This document shows positions 1 to 9,502 of a DNA stretch of 64,000 nucleotides, one piece after another. The notes under the pieces were generated by a model. That model was not told the origin of the DNA, did no database searches, and saw only the letters and a program-made list of their open reading frames with translations. Made by a program: the position numbers and the translations under genes. Source of the stretch: Luteibacter sp. UNCMF331Sha3.1 (GTDB lineage Bacteria > Pseudomonadota > Gammaproteobacteria > Xanthomonadales > Rhodanobacteraceae). The DNA lies in contig NZ_FOBU01000001.1 in NCBI RefSeq assembly GCF_900109915.1, forward strand, positions 554,558-618,557, given 5' to 3'. How positions within the stretch are numbered: the stretch's first letter is position 1; each line of letters opens with the position of its first letter.

Positions 1-1020
1 GGAGACCGCGGCGGTGCCCTTGTTCGACGAGCTGTTCAGCACCGCCGGATCGGCGATGTCGAAGAATTTGCCACCCGCGTCGCCATTGAGGTCGATGCCT
101 TGCGCGTGCTGCTTGTTGAATGCGTCGGTCATCGCGATCGCGGCGCGGCCGAGCTGATTTCGTGCCGGGTCGAGCACGTTCGTGCGGAAGTCGAAGGTCG
201 CGCCGAGCGAGCCGGAGCCGAGCTGCCCGCTGATCACCGAACCCGAGGGCCCGACCACTTCGAGACGCGACGAATCGTACTGGTTGAATGCCGTCGCGAG
301 CTTCGTCGCGTCGGTACCGTTGACGAGCGGCTGGCCGTTGCCCACCGAGACGGTGACCATGTTTCCGCTGCCCTGGCTGACGTTGACGCCAACGATCTGC
401 GACAGCTGGGAGATCGCCTGATCGCGTGCGTCGAGCAGGTCGTTGGGCACCGCGCCGCCGACCGACGCACGCTGGATCTCGCCGTTGAGGTCCGCGATGC
501 TCTTCGCCAGGCTGTTGATCTTGTCGACGGAGTTGCTGATCTCCTGGTTGGTCTGGGTGTCGATCTGCTGGAACTGCGACGACAGCGACCGGAAAGTCGA
601 CACCAGCGTGCTGGCCTTGCCGATCAGCGCCTGGCGGCTCGCGGTATCCACCGGTGCGTTCGCGACGTCGCTGACCGCGCCGAAGAAGCCGTCGAGCGCG
701 CTCTGCAGATTGGCCGAGCCACTGACCGCGTTGTTGGTCGCCGCCGTCAGGCCGGCGTACTGCAACGCACGGCTCTGCCCGGAGTTGGCCGACCACACCG
801 TCTGCGTAAGGAACTGGCTGTAGGCGCGCTGGACGCTGACCGCGTCGGCGCCCTGCCCTACGTAGAAGCCGCCGTTGAACTGCGGCGAGCGGGCGTTGAA
901 CGTCGTCGTCTGCCGCGTGTAACCCGCGGTGTTGACGTTGCTGATGTTGTGCCCGACGGTCGAAAGACCTACTTGCGAGGCAAGCAGGCCCGAGATTCCG
1001 GTGGAGAGCAGGTCGGCCAT
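1..1020 (-). CDS. flgK: flagellar hook-associated protein FlgK (C-terminus outside window)
   Basis: FlgK is the first hook-filament junction protein and caps the hook before FlgL and flagellin are added; it is exported by the flagellar type III system. The reading frame stays open from the ATG at 1020 to the left edge, giving 340 codons, so the C-terminal part is missing. The N-terminus begins MADLLSTGISGLLASQVGLS and carries the rod/hook-family signature around HNISNVNTAGYTRQ. AAAGGA lies a few bases before the ATG. It is the last visible gene of the leftward flg operon, 35 bp after flgJ. Confidence 0.95.
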   Translation of the reverse strand, partial: MADLLSTGISGLLASQVGLSTVGHNISNVNTAGYTRQTTTFNARSPQFNGGFYVGQGADAVSVQRAYSQFLTQTVWSANSGQSRALQYAGLTAATNNAVSGSANLQSALDGFFGAVSDVANAPVDTASRQALIGKASTLVSTFRSLSSQFQQIDTQTNQEISNSVDKINSLAKSIADLNGEIQRASVGGAVPNDLLDARDQAISQLSQIVGVNVSQGSGNMVTVSVGNGQPLVNGTDATKLATAFNQYDSSRLEVVGPSGSVISGQLGSGSLGATFDFRTNVLDPARNQLGRAAIAMTDAFNKQHAQGIDLNGDAGGKFFDIADPAVLNSSSNKGTAAVS

Positions 1021-1055
1021 CGTCGTTGTCCTTTCGTGTACCCGGCGGTCGTTGG

Positions 1056-2057
1056 TCAGAGCGCTTCGGCGAGTCGTTCGATCGCCGCGAGCGCCTGCTT
1101 CATGACCGGTCCATTGGCGATATCGGTGAGCTTCTTCGCATAGCTGGGATCGGTGGCGTAACCGCCCTTCACCAGCGCGTGCGCGAAGCCGGCCACGTCG
1201 TCGCCGCGCCCGACGGCGGCGGCGTAACGCGGGCTGCTGGAAACCATGTCGGCGTAATCCTGGAAGGACTCGGACGGCGAATCGTAGGCGCGGAAGCTGT
1301 CCTTCTTGCGTACCGCCACGCCACCTTCGTATTCGAGGGTCGGCACGTTGACGCGCTTGCCGTCCCAGCTGCTGCCGGCCTTGATACCGAACATGTTGAA
1401 GCTCGTGGTGCTGCCCTGCTGGGGCATGTGCTTGCCCCAGCCGGTTTCTAGCGCGGCCTGCGCCAGCAGCGCGCGCACGGACACGCCGAGCTTCTTCGCC
1501 GCTTCGATGGCGTGCGGCGCGAGCTTCTGCACGAATTCTTCCGGACTGGACACCGTGAGCTTGCCGACCGCGCCCGCCACGGCGTTGGCACCGTCGCCGA
1601 CAGCGCGTCCGGCCCGGCCGAACATGCGCTCGAGCGAGTCCATGAGGCCGCTTTCCTGATCCGAGGGCGAAGACACCACGGCGGCCGTGCTTGCGTCGCC
1701 AGTGACGCCCGCGAAGAGGTCGGCGGACGCATCGCCTTTCGGCGTGCCGCCCCCCAGCTGGCGGATGAGCATGTCGGCGATGCCGATGCCCTTGCCCTGC
1801 GACAGGGTCAGCGACAGCTGGTGATCGAACATGTCGCGGTACGCCGTGCCGGCCTGCGAGCCCATGATGTCGTCGCCCATGGCGGCGCTGGCGTCGCGCA
1901 TGGACTTCAGCATCATCTGGGTGAAGATCGATTCGAACTGCTTCGCGACGACCGGGAGCGCCGTCTTCGAGTCCTGCTGCGCGGCCGAACGCAGGCCGGC
2001 GAACGCGGACATGTCCGTGTAGGTGCCAAGACGCTGGTTGTCGACCGTGATCGCCAT
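1056..2057 (-). CDS. flgJ: flagellar rod assembly protein / peptidoglycan hydrolase FlgJ
   Basis: FlgJ is the rod cap and opens the peptidoglycan so the rod can pass. The 333-residue length is that of the dual-domain type. The N-terminal rod-capping domain contains VVAKQFESIFTQMMLKSMR near residues 37-55. The C-terminal glucosaminidase-type domain starts near residue 160 and holds LLAQAALETGWGKHMPQ, where the Glu of ETGWG is the expected catalytic acid. It starts one base after the flgI stop and is followed by flgK, so it is translated within the same operon. Confidence 0.95.
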   Translation of the reverse strand: MAITVDNQRLGTYTDMSAFAGLRSAAQQDSKTALPVVAKQFESIFTQMMLKSMRDASAAMGDDIMGSQAGTAYRDMFDHQLSLTLSQGKGIGIADMLIRQLGGGTPKGDASADLFAGVTGDASTAAVVSSPSDQESGLMDSLERMFGRAGRAVGDGANAVAGAVGKLTVSSPEEFVQKLAPHAIEAAKKLGVSVRALLAQAALETGWGKHMPQQGSTTSFNMFGIKAGSSWDGKRVNVPTLEYEGGVAVRKKDSFRAYDSPSESFQDYADMVSSSPRYAAAVGRGDDVAGFAHALVKGGYATDPSYAKKLTDIANGPVMKQALAAIERLAEAL

Positions 2058-2058
2058 G

Positions 2059-3183
2059 TCAGATCACCACGAGTTCGGCATGCAGCGCGCCGGACTGCTT
2101 CAGCGCCTGCAGGATGGAGATGAGGTCGCTCGGCGACGCGCCGACCTGATTCACCGCGCGCACGATGGCGTCGAGGCTGGTGCCCGGGCCGAACTTGAAC
2201 ATGTGGCCGCCTTCCTCGCTCACGGCCACTTGGCTGCTCGGCACGACGGCCGTCTGGCCGCGACTGAACGGCGCCGGCTGGCTCACCTGTGGCTGCTCGC
2301 TGATGGTGACTTGGATGGCGCCGTGCGCGACAGCCGCGGCCCCCACCTTCACGTCGGAACCGATCACGACGGTGCCGGTGCGCGAATTCACGATGATGCG
2401 CGCGGGCGCGTCGCCCGGCGTCACTTCGATGGCCTGGATGGTCGACAGCCACGACACGCGCTGCGAGGGATCCATCGGTGCGCGGACGGCGACCGAGCCT
2501 GAATCGATCGCGTTGGCCGTACCCGCGCCGAAGCTCTGGTTCACGGCCTGCGCGATGCGCGCGGCGGTGGTGAAGTCGGCGGTGTTGAGGTTGAGCATGA
2601 GGTCGCCGCCCTTGTCGAACGACGTGGCGACGCTGCGCTCGATGCTCGCGCCGCCCGGAATGCGGCCGCTCGCGGAGATATTCACCTGCACGCTGGAGCC
2701 ACTCTTGCCCTGCGCGCTCACGCCGCCGACCACGACGCTGCCCTGCGCGATCGCGTAGACCTGCCCGTCGGCGCCTTTGAGGGGCGACATGAGCAGCTCG
2801 CCGCCGCGGATGCTCTTGGCGTTGCCGATCGAAGCCACCGTCACGTCGATGCGCTGGCCCGGCTTGGCGAAAGGCGGCAGCTCGGCCGTGATCGTCACGG
2901 CGGCGGCGTTCTTCAGCTGCGGACGCACGTTCGCCGGCACGTTGACGCCGAACTGCTGGAGCATGTTTTCCAGGCTCTGCGTGGTGAAGGGCGCCTGGCT
3001 CGTCTGGTCGCCGCTACCGTCGAGACCGACGACGAGGCCGTAGCCGATGAGCTGGTTGCTGCGCACCCCGCCCACCTGCACGAGGTCGCGGATGCGGTCG
3101 GCGTGCGCGGGGACGATGGCGCCGAGCGCCAGCACGGCGGCGGCGGTGCGGACGATGCCGCGGAGGCGATGCATGGCGCTCAT
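2059..3183 (-). CDS. flgI: flagellar P-ring protein FlgI
   Basis: FlgI forms the periplasmic P ring around the rod in the peptidoglycan layer. The 374-residue protein has a Sec signal peptide ending in PAHA, and mature [20 protein letters not shown] is the family N-terminus. I chose the ATG at 3183 because it overlaps the flgH stop in TGATG; a longer upstream extension reads as low-complexity shadow of flgH. An alternative start, MHRLRG, lies three codons further in. It sits between flgH and flgJ in the operon. Confidence 0.95.
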   Translation of the reverse strand: MSAMHRLRGIVRTAAAVLALGAIVPAHADRIRDLVQVGGVRSNQLIGYGLVVGLDGSGDQTSQAPFTTQSLENMLQQFGVNVPANVRPQLKNAAAVTITAELPPFAKPGQRIDVTVASIGNAKSIRGGELLMSPLKGADGQVYAIAQGSVVVGGVSAQGKSGSSVQVNISASGRIPGGASIERSVATSFDKGGDLMLNLNTADFTTAARIAQAVNQSFGAGTANAIDSGSVAVRAPMDPSQRVSWLSTIQAIEVTPGDAPARIIVNSRTGTVVIGSDVKVGAAAVAHGAIQVTISEQPQVSQPAPFSRGQTAVVPSSQVAVSEEGGHMFKFGPGTSLDAIVRAVNQVGASPSDLISILQALKQSGALHAELVVI

Positions 3184-3863
3184 CAGAACGGCATCCATTT
3201 GGAGTCGAAGAAGCGCGAGAGCCAGCCACGCGTGTTCGCGTCGGCGAGCGTGCCCTTGCCCACGTATTCGATACGCGCGTCGGCGACGCGGCTCGACGCG
3301 ACGATGTTGTCGTTGCCGATGTCCTGCGGGCGCACGATGCCGGAGATGCGCACCAGCTCTTCGCCCTGGTTGATCGTGAGCCACTTTTCGCCGCGCACCA
3401 CCAGCGCGCCGTTGGACAGGCGCTGCGCGACGGTGACCGTGATCTCGCCGGTGAGCTGGTTGCTCTGGCTCGACGAGCCGTCGCCGTCGAACGCGTTGTT
3501 GCTGGCGAGCGAGCTGTTCGCCGTGTTGCCGCCGATGCGTAGGCCCTGGCCAAGGATCGTCGGTGACGTGATGTTGTTGCCGTTCTTCTTCGCCGTGCTC
3601 GTCGCGGCCTTCTTGCTGGCCTGCGTCGCCTCGACGAGCGTGATCGTCAGGATGTCGCCGACGCGATGCGCGCGCGGATCGGCGAACAGTTCCATCGACT
3701 GCTGGTCGGCGTAGATCGACCCCGTGGCCTGGGCCTGCGGCGCCATCTCGACGGGCAGCGTGGCCGCGTACATCGGCTTCGGCGTGGGCGGCACGATGGC
3801 GCAGCCGCCGAGGGTGGCGAGCGGCAGCATGGCGACGAGCAAACGGGCGAAGGAGCGATTCAT
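3183..3863 (-). CDS. flgH: flagellar L-ring lipoprotein FlgH
   Basis: FlgH forms the outer-membrane L ring of the flagellar basal body. The 226-residue protein begins [20 protein letters not shown] and has the lipobox LGGC, so it is predicted to be lipidated at that cysteine. [20 protein letters not shown] and [10 protein letters not shown] are characteristic FlgH segments. The start at 3863 lies 8 bp after flgG; a longer open frame upstream has no signal peptide and is a shadow of flgG. Confidence 0.95.
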   Translation of the reverse strand: MNRSFARLLVAMLPLATLGGCAIVPPTPKPMYAATLPVEMAPQAQATGSIYADQQSMELFADPRAHRVGDILTITLVEATQASKKAATSTAKKNGNNITSPTILGQGLRIGGNTANSSLASNNAFDGDGSSSQSNQLTGEITVTVAQRLSNGALVVRGEKWLTINQGEELVRISGIVRPQDIGNDNIVASSRVADARIEYVGKGTLADANTRGWLSRFFDSKWMPF

Positions 3864-3871
3864 GACGTGTC

Positions 3872-4657
3872 TCAGGTCTTGTTGGAGATGAACTGGAGCA
3901 TCTGGTCGGCGGCGGAGATGGCTTTCGAGTTCATCTCGTAGGCGCGCTGCGTCTCGATCATGTTCACCATCTCCTCGACCACGTTGACGTTCGACGTTTC
4001 GAGGGAGTGCTGCTGGATGGTGCCGAGTCCGTTGAGGCCGGCGGTGCCCGTCTGCGGCGCGCCACTGGCGGCCGTTTCGAGGTAGAGGTTGTCGCCGCGC
4101 GGCTCGAGGCCGGCGGGATTGACGAAGTCGGCGAGCTGGATGGTGCCGATCTGCTGCGACGCCGCGCTTCCGGCGGTGGTGACGCTCACCGTGCCGTCCT
4201 TGCCGATGCTGATCGTGGAGGCGTTCGCCGGGATGGTGATCGCCGGCTCCAGCGGGTAACCGTCGTTGGTGACGATCTGGCCGTCCTGGTCGCGCTTCAG
4301 TCCGCCGTCGCGCGAGTAACCGACGGTACCGTCCGGCATCGTCACCTGCAGGAAGCCACGACCGTCGATGCGGATGTCGAGCGGGTTCTCCGACTGCTGC
4401 ACGCCGCCCTGCTCGAACATCTTCTGTGTGCCGACCACGCGCACACCCGTTCCGATCATGAAGCCGGTGGGCGACTGCGTCTGCTCGGTCGTCTGCGCGC
4501 CGGCCTGTCCACGGTTCTGGTAGGCCAGGTCTTCGAACTCCGCGCGCGAACGCTTGAACGCGGTGGTGTTCGTGTTGGCCAGGTTGTTCGACACGACATC
4601 CATGCGCGTCTGCTGCGCGTCGAGGCCGGTCTTGGCGATCCAGAGGGACGTGAACAT
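3872..4657 (-). CDS. flgG: flagellar distal rod protein FlgG
   Basis: FlgG builds the distal rod that crosses the periplasm and outer membrane. The 261-residue length is standard. The N-terminus [20 protein letters not shown] with [20 protein letters not shown] is the rod-protein signature. The C-terminus has the matching heptad region with [20 protein letters not shown]. It lies between flgF and flgH in the operon. Confidence 0.96.
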   Translation of the reverse strand: MFTSLWIAKTGLDAQQTRMDVVSNNLANTNTTAFKRSRAEFEDLAYQNRGQAGAQTTEQTQSPTGFMIGTGVRVVGTQKMFEQGGVQQSENPLDIRIDGRGFLQVTMPDGTVGYSRDGGLKRDQDGQIVTNDGYPLEPAITIPANASTISIGKDGTVSVTTAGSAASQQIGTIQLADFVNPAGLEPRGDNLYLETAASGAPQTGTAGLNGLGTIQQHSLETSNVNVVEEMVNMIETQRAYEMNSKAISAADQMLQFISNKT

Positions 4658-4719
4658 CGTTGACTCCTGCGCGTGAGCGCTTGACGTGGCGGCGACGGCT
4701 TTCCGTCACCGCGCGGTGG

Positions 4720-5460
4720 TTACCCCACCTGTAGCAATTTCGATGCCGACTGCGCGTTTTCGTCGGCGGTCTTGATCGAACGCACCTGCATTTCGAACTC
4801 GCGGGAGAGCGAAATCATCTTCACGAGCACGTCGGACGGGTTGACGTTGCTGGCCTCGATCGCGCCGGAGACGACCTTCACGTTCGCGTCGGCGGGCGCC
4901 TGCGTGCCGTCCTTCATGTGCATGAGGCCGTCGGAGGCCAGGCTCAGCTGATCGTTGCCGGGGTTGACGAGCTTGATGCGGTCGGTCGTGGCGATCGTGG
5001 CCGGCGACTCACCCAGAGGCACGACCGAAATCGTGCCGTCCGCGCCGATCTTCACGCTGGAAGCCTGCGGGATCGTGATCGGACCGCCGCCGCCCAGCAC
5101 GGCGTTTCCGCGCGCGTCGGTCAGCAGACCCTCGGAGTCGATGCGCAGGTTGCCGGCGCGGGTGTATCCCTCCACGCCATCGGGCGTCTGCACGGCGATC
5201 CAGCCGTTGCCCTGCACCGACACGTCGAGATCGTTGCCGGTCTGCGTCTGGGTGCCCTGGGTGGTGTCCCAGCCCGTGCCCTGCGCGACGCCGTTGATGC
5301 GCGTCTGCAGGCCATCGCCCTGCACGGGCACGCTCTGGAACGCCGACAGCTCTGCCTTGAAGCCGGTGGTGTTGGCATTGGCCAGGTTGTGCGCCACCTC
5401 GGCCTGCGCGCGCATGATCTGCGAGGCGCCGGTCATGGCGACGTATACGGAGCGGTCCAT
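4720..5460 (-). CDS. flgF: flagellar proximal rod protein FlgF
   Basis: FlgF is a proximal rod subunit. The 246-residue protein starts MDRSVYVAMTGASQIMRAQA and has HNLANANTTGFKAELSAFQS, the typical FlgF form of the rod/hook N-terminal motif. The C-terminus carries SDVLVKMISLSREFEMQVRS. It follows flgE after 57 bp and precedes flgG by 62 bp; neither gap shows a convincing promoter. Confidence 0.95.
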   Translation of the reverse strand: MDRSVYVAMTGASQIMRAQAEVAHNLANANTTGFKAELSAFQSVPVQGDGLQTRINGVAQGTGWDTTQGTQTQTGNDLDVSVQGNGWIAVQTPDGVEGYTRAGNLRIDSEGLLTDARGNAVLGGGGPITIPQASSVKIGADGTISVVPLGESPATIATTDRIKLVNPGNDQLSLASDGLMHMKDGTQAPADANVKVVSGAIEASNVNPSDVLVKMISLSREFEMQVRSIKTADENAQSASKLLQVG

Positions 5461-5517
5461 GGCGGGATCCTTGTCGGCTGGCGGCGGGCGCGGCGAGGGC
5501 CGCGCCCGCCGTCACGC

Positions 5518-6744
5518 TTAGTTGCGGATGTTGATGATGGTCTGGGTCAGCTTGTCGTCGGTCGAGATGACCTGCGCGTTCGCCTGGTAGTTGCGCTGCG
5601 CCTTGATCATGTTGACCAGCTGGGCCGTGAGGTCGGCCGTGTTCGACGATTCCAGCGAACCGGCGACCACCGTGCCGACGTCGCCCGAGTTGGCGACGCC
5701 ACGGATGGGCTGGCCCGACTCGGTCGACGGCACCCAGTTGGTGTCGTTGAGCTGACGCAGGCCCTGGTTGTTCGCGAACGTGGCGATGGCCAGCTGGCCC
5801 AGCGGCTTGGTCACGCCGTTGGAGAAGATCGCCGACACCGTGCCGTCCTTCGCGACGTCGATCTTCGAGAACTTGCCGGCCGGGTAACCGTCGGTCGGCG
5901 CCGCCGTGGTGGCGTAGTTGTCGCCGAACTGCGTGACCTTGTTGATGTCGACCGTGATGTCGAGCGGGGCAGCGCCCGGATTCGGCGACACCTGGCCGAA
6001 GTTGAGCTTGCCGCCCACCGGCGCGGTCAGCGCGCCGCCGGAGCTGAAGGCGATCGGCTGGGCCGCGCCCACCTGCTGGCCGTCCACCGTCATGTACGCG
6101 TTCCACGCGTTCGGGTTGGTCGCGTCCTTCACGTAGTACACGTTGGTGGTGTGCGTGGCGCCCAGCGAGTCGTACGCCTGGAACGTCGAGAGGTAGTTGT
6201 AGGTCTTGTCGTTCGTCGGATCGAACGCGCCGCCCGTCGGTGCCGTGGCGCTCGACGAGAGGTTCGCGGTCAGCGTCACGTTGGACACGGCCTTGGCCGG
6301 GCTGGTGCCGGTCGTGATCTTCAGATCGGACAGCGAGCTGATGTCGAAGCCGCCCGATGCGGTCGGCGGATAGGCCTGCACGTACTGGCCGGTGGCGGTG
6401 ACGATGTTGCCCTGGTCGTCCGGATGGAAATTGCCGGCGCGCGTGTACGAATAGCCGGCACCGTCACGGATCGTGAAGAAGCCCGCGCCGCTCAGGGCGA
6501 AGTCGTACGAATTGCCCGTCTGCGTGTTGTTGCCGTCGCTGAACTGCTGGGCGATGTTGGTGAGACGGACGCCGCTGCCGGCCGCGTTGGCCGAAAGGTT
6601 CTGTCCGGCGACCGAGTAGACCTGCGAGAACTCGGCGCGCGAGCCCTTGAAGCCCACCGTGTTCACGTTGGCGATGTTGTTCGCGGTGACCTCGAGGTCG
6701 GCGGAGGCCGCGTTGATGCCGCTGAGGGCGATATCGAAAGGCAT
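5518..6744 (-). CDS. flgE: flagellar hook protein FlgE
   Basis: FlgE polymerises into the hook that joins the rod to the filament. The 408-residue protein is the usual size. It begins MPFDIALSGINAASADLEVT with NNIANVNTVGFKGSRAEF, and ends with QLVNMIKAQRNYQANAQVI, the paired terminal helices shared by axial proteins. The variable central part forms the hook surface domains. It is directly downstream of flgD, the hook cap. Confidence 0.96.
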   Translation of the reverse strand: MPFDIALSGINAASADLEVTANNIANVNTVGFKGSRAEFSQVYSVAGQNLSANAAGSGVRLTNIAQQFSDGNNTQTGNSYDFALSGAGFFTIRDGAGYSYTRAGNFHPDDQGNIVTATGQYVQAYPPTASGGFDISSLSDLKITTGTSPAKAVSNVTLTANLSSSATAPTGGAFDPTNDKTYNYLSTFQAYDSLGATHTTNVYYVKDATNPNAWNAYMTVDGQQVGAAQPIAFSSGGALTAPVGGKLNFGQVSPNPGAAPLDITVDINKVTQFGDNYATTAAPTDGYPAGKFSKIDVAKDGTVSAIFSNGVTKPLGQLAIATFANNQGLRQLNDTNWVPSTESGQPIRGVANSGDVGTVVAGSLESSNTADLTAQLVNMIKAQRNYQANAQVISTDDKLTQTIINIRN

Positions 6745-6764
6745 GGTGGATTTCCTCGCTGTAC

Positions 6765-7409
6765 TTACAGGATTTGCGCGATCTGACTGAGCAGGGCGCC
6801 GCCGTAGCCGGCCACCTGCAGGTACGTGCCATCGGTGCCGGAAGCACCGACGCCTTCCACCTTGCCGCGAACGAACGTGTCGATCGCGGTTCCGCCGGAA
6901 GTAGCGGACATCTGGTAGACGCCGTCGCCCAGTTGGGTGCCGTCGTCGGATTTGCCGTCCCAGTCGAACTTGACCAGGCCGGCGTCGGGCTGCCCGAGCG
7001 ACAACGTGCGCACCACGTTGCCCGCCTGATCCTTGATGGTGACATTCACGTAGGTGCCAGACGTACCGACGTTGACGGCGCCGCCGAGCTTGCCGTCGTC
7101 GAGCTTGCCGGCCTTCGAGGGCACCAGCACTTCGGTGCCGACGAGGCCCGCGGCGCGCACGAACTGGTCGCCGCTGAGATTCGTGGCGAGCGAGTCGAAC
7201 GACTGCTGCAACTGCTGCGTGGCCGCCACCTGCGAGAACTGCGCCATCTGGGCCACCATCTGCGTGGAGTCCATCGGCTTGGTCGGATCCTGGTTGGTCA
7301 TCTGCGTGACCATGAGCTTCAGGAAATCCGACTGACTCAGTGTCTGCTGCTGCAGCTGGCTGGACGACGACTGGTTCGTCGAGCTGCCGTTGACGGAATC
7401 GACTGCCAT
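6765..7409 (-). CDS. flgD: flagellar hook-capping protein FlgD
   Basis: FlgD caps the growing hook and is replaced by FlgK. The 214-residue protein has the conserved FlgD N-terminal segment, including SQSDFLKLMVTQMTNQDPTK and MVAQMAQFSQV near residues 28-75. A C-terminal beta-rich region contains VKFDWDGKSDDGTQLGDGVY, the FlgD Ig/tudor-like part. A serine/glutamine-rich stretch precedes the first domain. It lies between flgC and flgE. Confidence 0.95.
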   Translation of the reverse strand: MAVDSVNGSSTNQSSSSQLQQQTLSQSDFLKLMVTQMTNQDPTKPMDSTQMVAQMAQFSQVAATQQLQQSFDSLATNLSGDQFVRAAGLVGTEVLVPSKAGKLDDGKLGGAVNVGTSGTYVNVTIKDQAGNVVRTLSLGQPDAGLVKFDWDGKSDDGTQLGDGVYQMSATSGGTAIDTFVRGKVEGVGASGTDGTYLQVAGYGGALLSQIAQIL

Positions 7410-7418
7410 GGGATGTCC

Positions 7419-7832
7419 TTACTTGCCGAGTTCGAGCGTCTTCTGCATGAGCTGCTTGGCGCTGTTCATGACTTCGACGTTGTTCTGGTAGGAGCGCGAC
7501 GCGGAGATCATGTTGACCAGCTCGTCGACCGGGTTGACGTTGCTCGAATAGACGTAGCCGGTGTCGTCGGCGAGCGGATTGGATGGCTCGTAGCGCGACT
7601 GCACCGGCGCCTGACTCTCGGTGATGCCCATCGTGCGCACGCCGGCGTTTTCCATCTGGCCGTTGACCTGCTGCTGCACGGCCGAGAACAGGGGCTGCTT
7701 CGCGTGGTACGCGGCGGCCTCGCTGCTGGCGACGCTGTCGGCGTTCGCCATGTTGCTCGCGGTGGTGTTCAGGCGCGCCGACTGCGCGGCCATGCCGGAC
7801 CCGGCAACGTCGAAAATCTTGATCAGGCTCAT
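7419..7832 (-). CDS. flgC: flagellar proximal rod protein FlgC
   Basis: FlgC is a proximal rod subunit of standard length (137 residues). Features are SGMAAQSARLNTTASNMANA near the N-terminus and VDELVNMISASRSYQNNVEV near the C-terminus. The start codon overlaps the flgB stop (ATGA at 7829-7832), so translation of the two rod proteins is probably coupled. Confidence 0.95.
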   Translation of the reverse strand: MSLIKIFDVAGSGMAAQSARLNTTASNMANADSVASSEAAAYHAKQPLFSAVQQQVNGQMENAGVRTMGITESQAPVQSRYEPSNPLADDTGYVYSSNVNPVDELVNMISASRSYQNNVEVMNSAKQLMQKTLELGK

Positions 7833-8248
7833 CCGCCGCTCCCCGTGATCGCCAGACGCATGGTGTGGATCTGGCCGTTGATGAAGCCGAGCGAGGCCTG
7901 GTAGTGGATCGCGTTGGCCGCGAACTGGGCCTGCTCGACCTGCGTGTCGACCGTGTTGCCGTCCATCGTGGGCTGGGTCTCGACGCGGTATGCCATCCGG
8001 TCCGCGTCGGCGAGCGCCTGGGCCGCGTTACCGCCGATGTGGCCGGACGAGGTCGCGGTCATCGGCAATGTGCTGCCCTCGACGGCGCCCGTGGCGGCGG
8101 CCATCGCCTTGCGGAAATCGAGGTCGCGCGCCATGAATCCAGGCGTGTCGGCGTTGGCGAGGTTCGACGAAATCACCTCGGCACGGCGCTGCCACAGGCC
8201 CAGGGCCTGCGCGTGGACGCCGAACAGTGAATCGGGTTTGTCGAGCAT
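7829..8248 (-). CDS. flgB: flagellar proximal rod protein FlgB
   Basis: FlgB is the first gene of the leftward rod/hook operon. I place the start at the ATG at 8248 (MLDKPDSLFGVHAQALGLWQ), giving 139 residues. GAGGGG lies 8 bases before it. A longer open frame upstream runs through the sigma-54 promoter and terminator and is not coding. The motif VISSNLANADTPGFMARDLD is diagnostic of FlgB. Its C-terminus overlaps flgC by four bases. Confidence 0.95.
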   Translation of the reverse strand: MLDKPDSLFGVHAQALGLWQRRAEVISSNLANADTPGFMARDLDFRKAMAAATGAVEGSTLPMTATSSGHIGGNAAQALADADRMAYRVETQPTMDGNTVDTQVEQAQFAANAIHYQASLGFINGQIHTMRLAITGSGG

Positions 8249-8284
8249 GGGTGTCGCCCCTCGTGACCTTGGCGAAGGGGCTGG

Positions 8285-8300
8285 AGCAAGTCGCGTGCCA
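8285..8300 (-). promoter_or_regulatory. sigma-54 promoter of the flgB operon
   Basis: Read on the minus strand the sequence is TGGCACGCGACTTGCT, which matches the -24/-12 consensus TGGCAC-N5-TTGCW at every conserved position. The predicted transcript start is near 8274, leaving about 25 nt before the flgB ATG. In polar flagellates this promoter class needs an enhancer-binding activator such as FleQ; that activator is not in the window. Confidence 0.9.
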
Positions 8301-8318
8301 TGCCAGGCATGCACACGA

Positions 8319-8342
8319 AAAATGGCGCCGCAGCGCCATTTT
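8319..8342 (-). terminator. terminator after cheV
   Basis: A perfect 10-bp inverted repeat, AAAATGGCGC and GCGCCATTTT, is separated by four bases. On the minus strand it ends in five T residues. It lies between the cheV stop and the flgB sigma-54 promoter, so it separates the two units. Confidence 0.8.
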
Positions 8343-8430
8343 CGGGAGGTCGGAAACACATCCGGGGACGTGTGCGCCGGAATTCCGACGCGTCGCTGGC
8401 CGACCGGCGACGGCGCCCCGTCGCCGCGAC

Positions 8431-9348
8431 TCAGGCGGGCAACAGCTCGAGAACGGCGGTCGCCAGGATGTCGGGCTGGAACTTGGCGATGAAGCGATCG
8501 GCGCCCACGCGATCCACCATGGCCTCGTTGAAAACGCCACTGAGGGAGCTGTGCAGCACGACCTTCAGGTGACGGAGACTGGCATCCTCGCGGATGGCGC
8601 GCGTGAGGGCGTAGCCGTCCATGAGAGGCATCTCGATGTCCGAGACCACCAGGGCCACGCGCTCGTCGACCGGACCCATCGTGAGCGTGCGAAGCACGTC
8701 CAGGCCCTCGCTGCCGTCCTTCGCCACGACGCATTCCAGGTCCATCTTGCGGAACAGATCCACCAGCTGGGTACGCGCCACGAGCGAATCGTCCACCACG
8801 AGCAGCCGCCGGTTACGCGCGTGCTGTACCTGGGCGGCGTGCTGGATGCGGTCGGAAAGCTCGACCGCCTGCGGGTCGACGCTCGCGAGCACCTGCTCGA
8901 CATCGACCACCGCGAGGAGGTCGCCGTCGAGGCGCGTCACGGCGTTGACGCGGGCACCGTAGCCCAGCGCCGGCGGGGGCGCCGTCATGTTGGCGCCATC
9001 GATGTGCACGATGCGGTCGACGTCGGAGACGAGGAAGCCCTGCACCGACCGGTTGAACTCCGTGACGATCAGGTGCGCGGAGTCCACGCCCGCCAGCGGC
9101 GGGTAGCCCATGGCGGCGGCCAGGTCGACGACGGGGATGGTCTGGCCGCGGTAGTCGAAGCTGCCGGACACGAGCGCATGCATGCTCGGCATCCGCTCGA
9201 GGCGTGGGCGGCGCAGCACCTCCCGCACCTTGAAGACGTTGATGCCGAAGCCCTGGCGGTCGCCCAGGCGGAACAGCAGCATGGCGACACGGTTGTGCCC
9301 GGCCAGGCGGGTGAAGGTTTCGACGGTGTCGAGGAGCGGTCGGGCCAT
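8431..9348 (-). CDS. cheV: chemotaxis coupling/response-regulator protein CheV
   Basis: CheV couples receptors to CheA through a CheW-like domain and tunes adaptation through a phosphorylatable receiver domain. The CheW-like part covers about residues 1-170 (for example [17 protein letters not shown]). The receiver follows, with [13 protein letters not shown], the phospho-acceptor region [13 protein letters not shown] and the conserved lysine in FIAKFQP. I chose the start at 9348 (305 aa, [12 protein letters not shown]) because a sigma-28 promoter sits at 9384-9410; more upstream ATGs at 9420 and 9444 would precede it. Confidence 0.92.
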   Translation of the reverse strand: MARPLLDTVETFTRLAGHNRVAMLLFRLGDRQGFGINVFKVREVLRRPRLERMPSMHALVSGSFDYRGQTIPVVDLAAAMGYPPLAGVDSAHLIVTEFNRSVQGFLVSDVDRIVHIDGANMTAPPPALGYGARVNAVTRLDGDLLAVVDVEQVLASVDPQAVELSDRIQHAAQVQHARNRRLLVVDDSLVARTQLVDLFRKMDLECVVAKDGSEGLDVLRTLTMGPVDERVALVVSDIEMPLMDGYALTRAIREDASLRHLKVVLHSSLSGVFNEAMVDRVGADRFIAKFQPDILATAVLELLPA

Positions 9349-9383
9349 GGCTGCGCGTGAGTCTGCGGTAGGGGTCGCTGAGC

Positions 9384-9410
9384 GTATCGGCGCCGCCGGC
9401 GTTTCCTGTA
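9384..9410 (-). promoter_or_regulatory. sigma-28 (FliA) promoter of cheV
   Basis: On the minus strand the sequence reads TACA-N15-GCCGATAC. The flagellar sigma-28 consensus is TAAA-N15-GCCGATAA, so 10 of 12 positions match with exact spacing. Transcription would begin near 9376, about 28 nt before the chosen cheV start. Confidence 0.75.
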
Positions 9411-9440
9411 GCCGCGCCATGGCATGTGGATTGCATGCAC

Positions 9441-9467
9441 TCAAGATGTCACGTCCCCGACCGATCT
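9441..9467 (+). promoter_or_regulatory. possible sigma-28 promoter of the chemoreceptor gene
   Basis: The sequence reads TCAA-N15-ACCGATCT, matching 8 of 12 positions of the sigma-28 consensus with correct spacing. It faces away from the cheV promoter about 30 bp away. If real it excludes the ATG at 9446 and supports the start at 9503. Confidence 0.4.
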
Positions 9468-9502
9468 ACTGGGACGACCTTCCGAACAGCGAAAGCGAAC
9501 TC

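Noticed and set aside
61..1143. Plus-strand frames over flgK
   Set aside because: They are shadows; the minus strand encodes a clear FlgK N-terminus with a ribosome-binding site.
3183..4709. Long version of flgH with 280 extra residues
   Set aside because: The extra part is the out-of-frame shadow of flgG. The true lipoprotein signal starts at 3863.
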